A stretch of DNA of 64,000 bases, taken from positions 41,954,725-42,018,724 of the forward strand of contig CM051024.1 in assembly GCA_027627225.1 (NCBI GenBank), read 5' to 3'. Of the stretch, positions 62,681 to 64,000 are shown piece after piece (within the stretch, counting starts at the first letter, position 1; every line of letters starts with the position of its first letter). Source of the DNA: Congeria kusceri (taxonomy: Eukaryota > Mollusca > Bivalvia > Myida > Dreissenidae). The notes beneath the pieces were generated by a model, which was given only the letters and a program-made list of their open reading frames with translations, was not told the DNA's origin and did not search any database. Both the position numbers and the translations under genes were made by a program.

Positions 62681-63060
62681 TCTAGCTCAGTTGGTAGAGC
62701 CTTGGACTGAAAATCTGGGATCGCGAGTTCGAGCCCCAGCCCGGCCACATAACTTGTATGGGGATTGGTCATGAAATTATTATTTCAAGTAGGGCAGTTG
62801 TCAGTTACTGGCATAGGAATGTGCACTTAGTACCGGCAAACTGCTTAGATCGGCTAAGCTTGCCCAGGAAAAGTGTTAACTGAACGCCGTGATATGACTG
62901 AAATACTGTCAAAAACGGGGAAAATACAAACAAACAGACAAGCCAACAGACAAGCCAACAAACAAGCCAACAGACAAACAAACAGACAAACAAACAGACA
63001 AACAAACAGACGCACATACAAACAAACAAACGAACAAACAAACTAACACACACACAAACA
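62681..63060 (+). mobile_element. tRNA-Phe-like SINE
   Basis: The head contains an A box TAGCTCAGTTGG (62683-62694), an anticodon loop CTGAAAA with GAA (Phe), and a B box GAGTTCGAGCC (62725-62735). The T stem pairs poorly and the 5' acceptor strand is replaced by CTA repeats, so it is not a working tRNA gene. The body runs through 'ttactggcataggaatgtgc', then 'gcttgcccaggaaaagtgtt', and ends with 'gatatgactgaaatactgtc' and 'aaaaacggggaaaa'. This body and end resemble a widespread mollusc SINE 3' domain. The tail is (CAAA)n/(CAGA)n to about 63060. Confidence 0.8.
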
Positions 63061-63083
63061 AACTACTACTACTACTTCTATAT

Positions 63084-63143
<60 letters not shown>

Positions 63144-63146
63144 TAT

Positions 63147-63192
<46 letters not shown>

Positions 63193-63255
63193 CAACACTA
63201 CTACTAGTACTTTTACTGCTACTACTGCTTCTACGTACTTTTACTACGGTTACTG
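63061..63255 (+). repeat. (CTA)n microsatellite after the SINE tail
   Basis: Long perfect CTA runs broken by two 'tctatatct' phrases. Together with 62395-62680 it brackets the SINE, as if the SINE had inserted into a CTA tract. Confidence 0.9.
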
Positions 63256-64000
63256 CTATTACTAATTCTGATAGTTCTTAAACGCGCTGGTATTCAATAA
63301 TACAATTAAATTATTGTATGATATTTCATCACAAAAGTATTTCTGCAAATGTATGCGCCCATAAACAAAACAGACAGAAAGTGTCACAAGCCCGGTTGTA
63401 TTTATATCGCAATTTATAAAGGCACAAACACGCACGACTAGCAGAAAGATTCGATCTATAATTTACCATTTGACGCAAAGATCGTTGACAATATTTTAAT
63501 AATCATGGAACCATTTCGTGCCTTGTGCTTGGGTTAGTTTTGTTTATTGATTTGATCGTAAAAAATTGCAAATCGTTAAAAACAAAGTTACAAAAAGTGT
63601 TGAACACTGTGTTGTATTGACTTAACTGTGTTTGTTTTCGTTAGTTTCAGTATAATATAGTAAAATAAATATCGCTTGATCTCTAGAAAAACAAGCTTAT
63701 TTACTGAACATAGAATTAATTAATCGATTTAGAATATTTTGCAAACTCAGTACAGAAACCTCAATATAATGATTTATAATAAGATTTGGCTATCGCAATC
63801 CTTATTATATGTTTTGTTTCTCTCTTCAAAATTATCTGTGTGGACCAATTTTTCTATATTCATTATATGAATGAATTATTTGCATTTTCTAACAATGAAT
63901 CCACAATTTACAATCAGATATGCACACATATCGTATTTTGCCAAAGAAACTACAAACGAATTACTACAAAATTACAATGTGCCTATGGAAATAAGAAAAC
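63256..64000. other. No gene seen
   Basis: AT-rich DNA to the end of the window, without recognisable features. Confidence 0.5.

Noticed and set aside
62681..62752. Functional tRNA-Phe gene
   Set aside because: A and B boxes and a GAA anticodon loop are present, but the acceptor stem cannot form and the T stem has mismatches; it continues into a SINE body.
62243..62774. Tyr, Thr, Leu, Ser or Val homopolymer frames
   Set aside because: CTA/ACT microsatellite read in different frames.
1..64000. CRISPR array, bacterial operon, rRNA or integron
   Set aside because: No regular 25-40 bp repeats with unique spacers, no Shine-Dalgarno-led genes and no rRNA motifs; the DNA is of animal type.

Overview
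The window is AT-rich, repeat-dominated eukaryotic DNA. I recognise no complete protein-coding gene, rRNA or functional tRNA. The repeats point to an animal, most likely a bivalve mollusc or another lophotrochozoan. They include tRNA-headed SINE remnants, internally repetitive elements that end in CGGACGG-rich tracts followed by a 'gggcataa'-type end, a Ty3/gypsy integrase relic, and many small inverted-repeat (MITE-like) elements. The organism call is from memory of such repeat families, not a database search. Most open reading frames are chance frames in AT-rich DNA or frames kept open by tandem repeats whose period is a multiple of three.

Layout. (1) 1-19.6 kb is a higher-order tandem array. 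A composite unit of about 3.9 kb occurs about six times (starting near 1.06, 4.96, 6.3, 10.2, 14.36 and 17.19 kb); three copies are shortened by internal deletions. Full units carry an inner array of about five 155-170 bp repeats. The first ~0.8 kb is a copy in the opposite orientation. (2) 19.6-32.4 kb is non-coding DNA with a diverged dispersed repeat marked by 'CGCCTTAATACTGCA', a long AT-cored palindrome (20.5 kb), a TA-flanked inverted-repeat element (24.7 kb), palindromic MITEs (29.3 and 31.2 kb) and a TTAA-flanked MITE inserted inside the dispersed repeat (31.9-32.3 kb). (3) 32.5-43.1 kb holds a CpG-rich patch, two inverted copies of a broken Ty3/gypsy integrase C-terminal region (34.2 and 42.1 kb), two arrays rich in the palindrome CCCATATGGG (36 and 42.2-43.1 kb), a TTAA MITE with a tRNA-like sequence inside, and a TTA-flanked PIF/Harbinger-like MITE. 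(4) 43-48.2 kb is mostly featureless, with a perfect 19-bp hairpin, a tRNA-SINE relic, microsatellites and one possible terminal exon on the minus strand (47.86-48.13 kb). (5) 49.08-50.95 kb is a 1.9-kb stretch almost free of G on the plus strand. (6) 51.04-52.93 kb is a foldback-type element whose ~0.5-kb inverted arms are built of 21-bp subrepeats. (7) 53-64 kb is non-coding DNA with triplet and tetranucleotide repeats, a 0.3-kb direct duplication, a second internally repetitive element (60 kb) and a tRNA-Phe-like SINE embedded in CTA microsatellites (62.7 kb).

There is no pathway or operon to describe. The window is best read as an intergenic or heterochromatin-like archive of nested non-autonomous elements. 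The most useful items are the higher-order array, the foldback element, the TTAA family with its tRNA-like cargo, the shared lesion in the two gypsy relics, and the strand-asymmetric tract.
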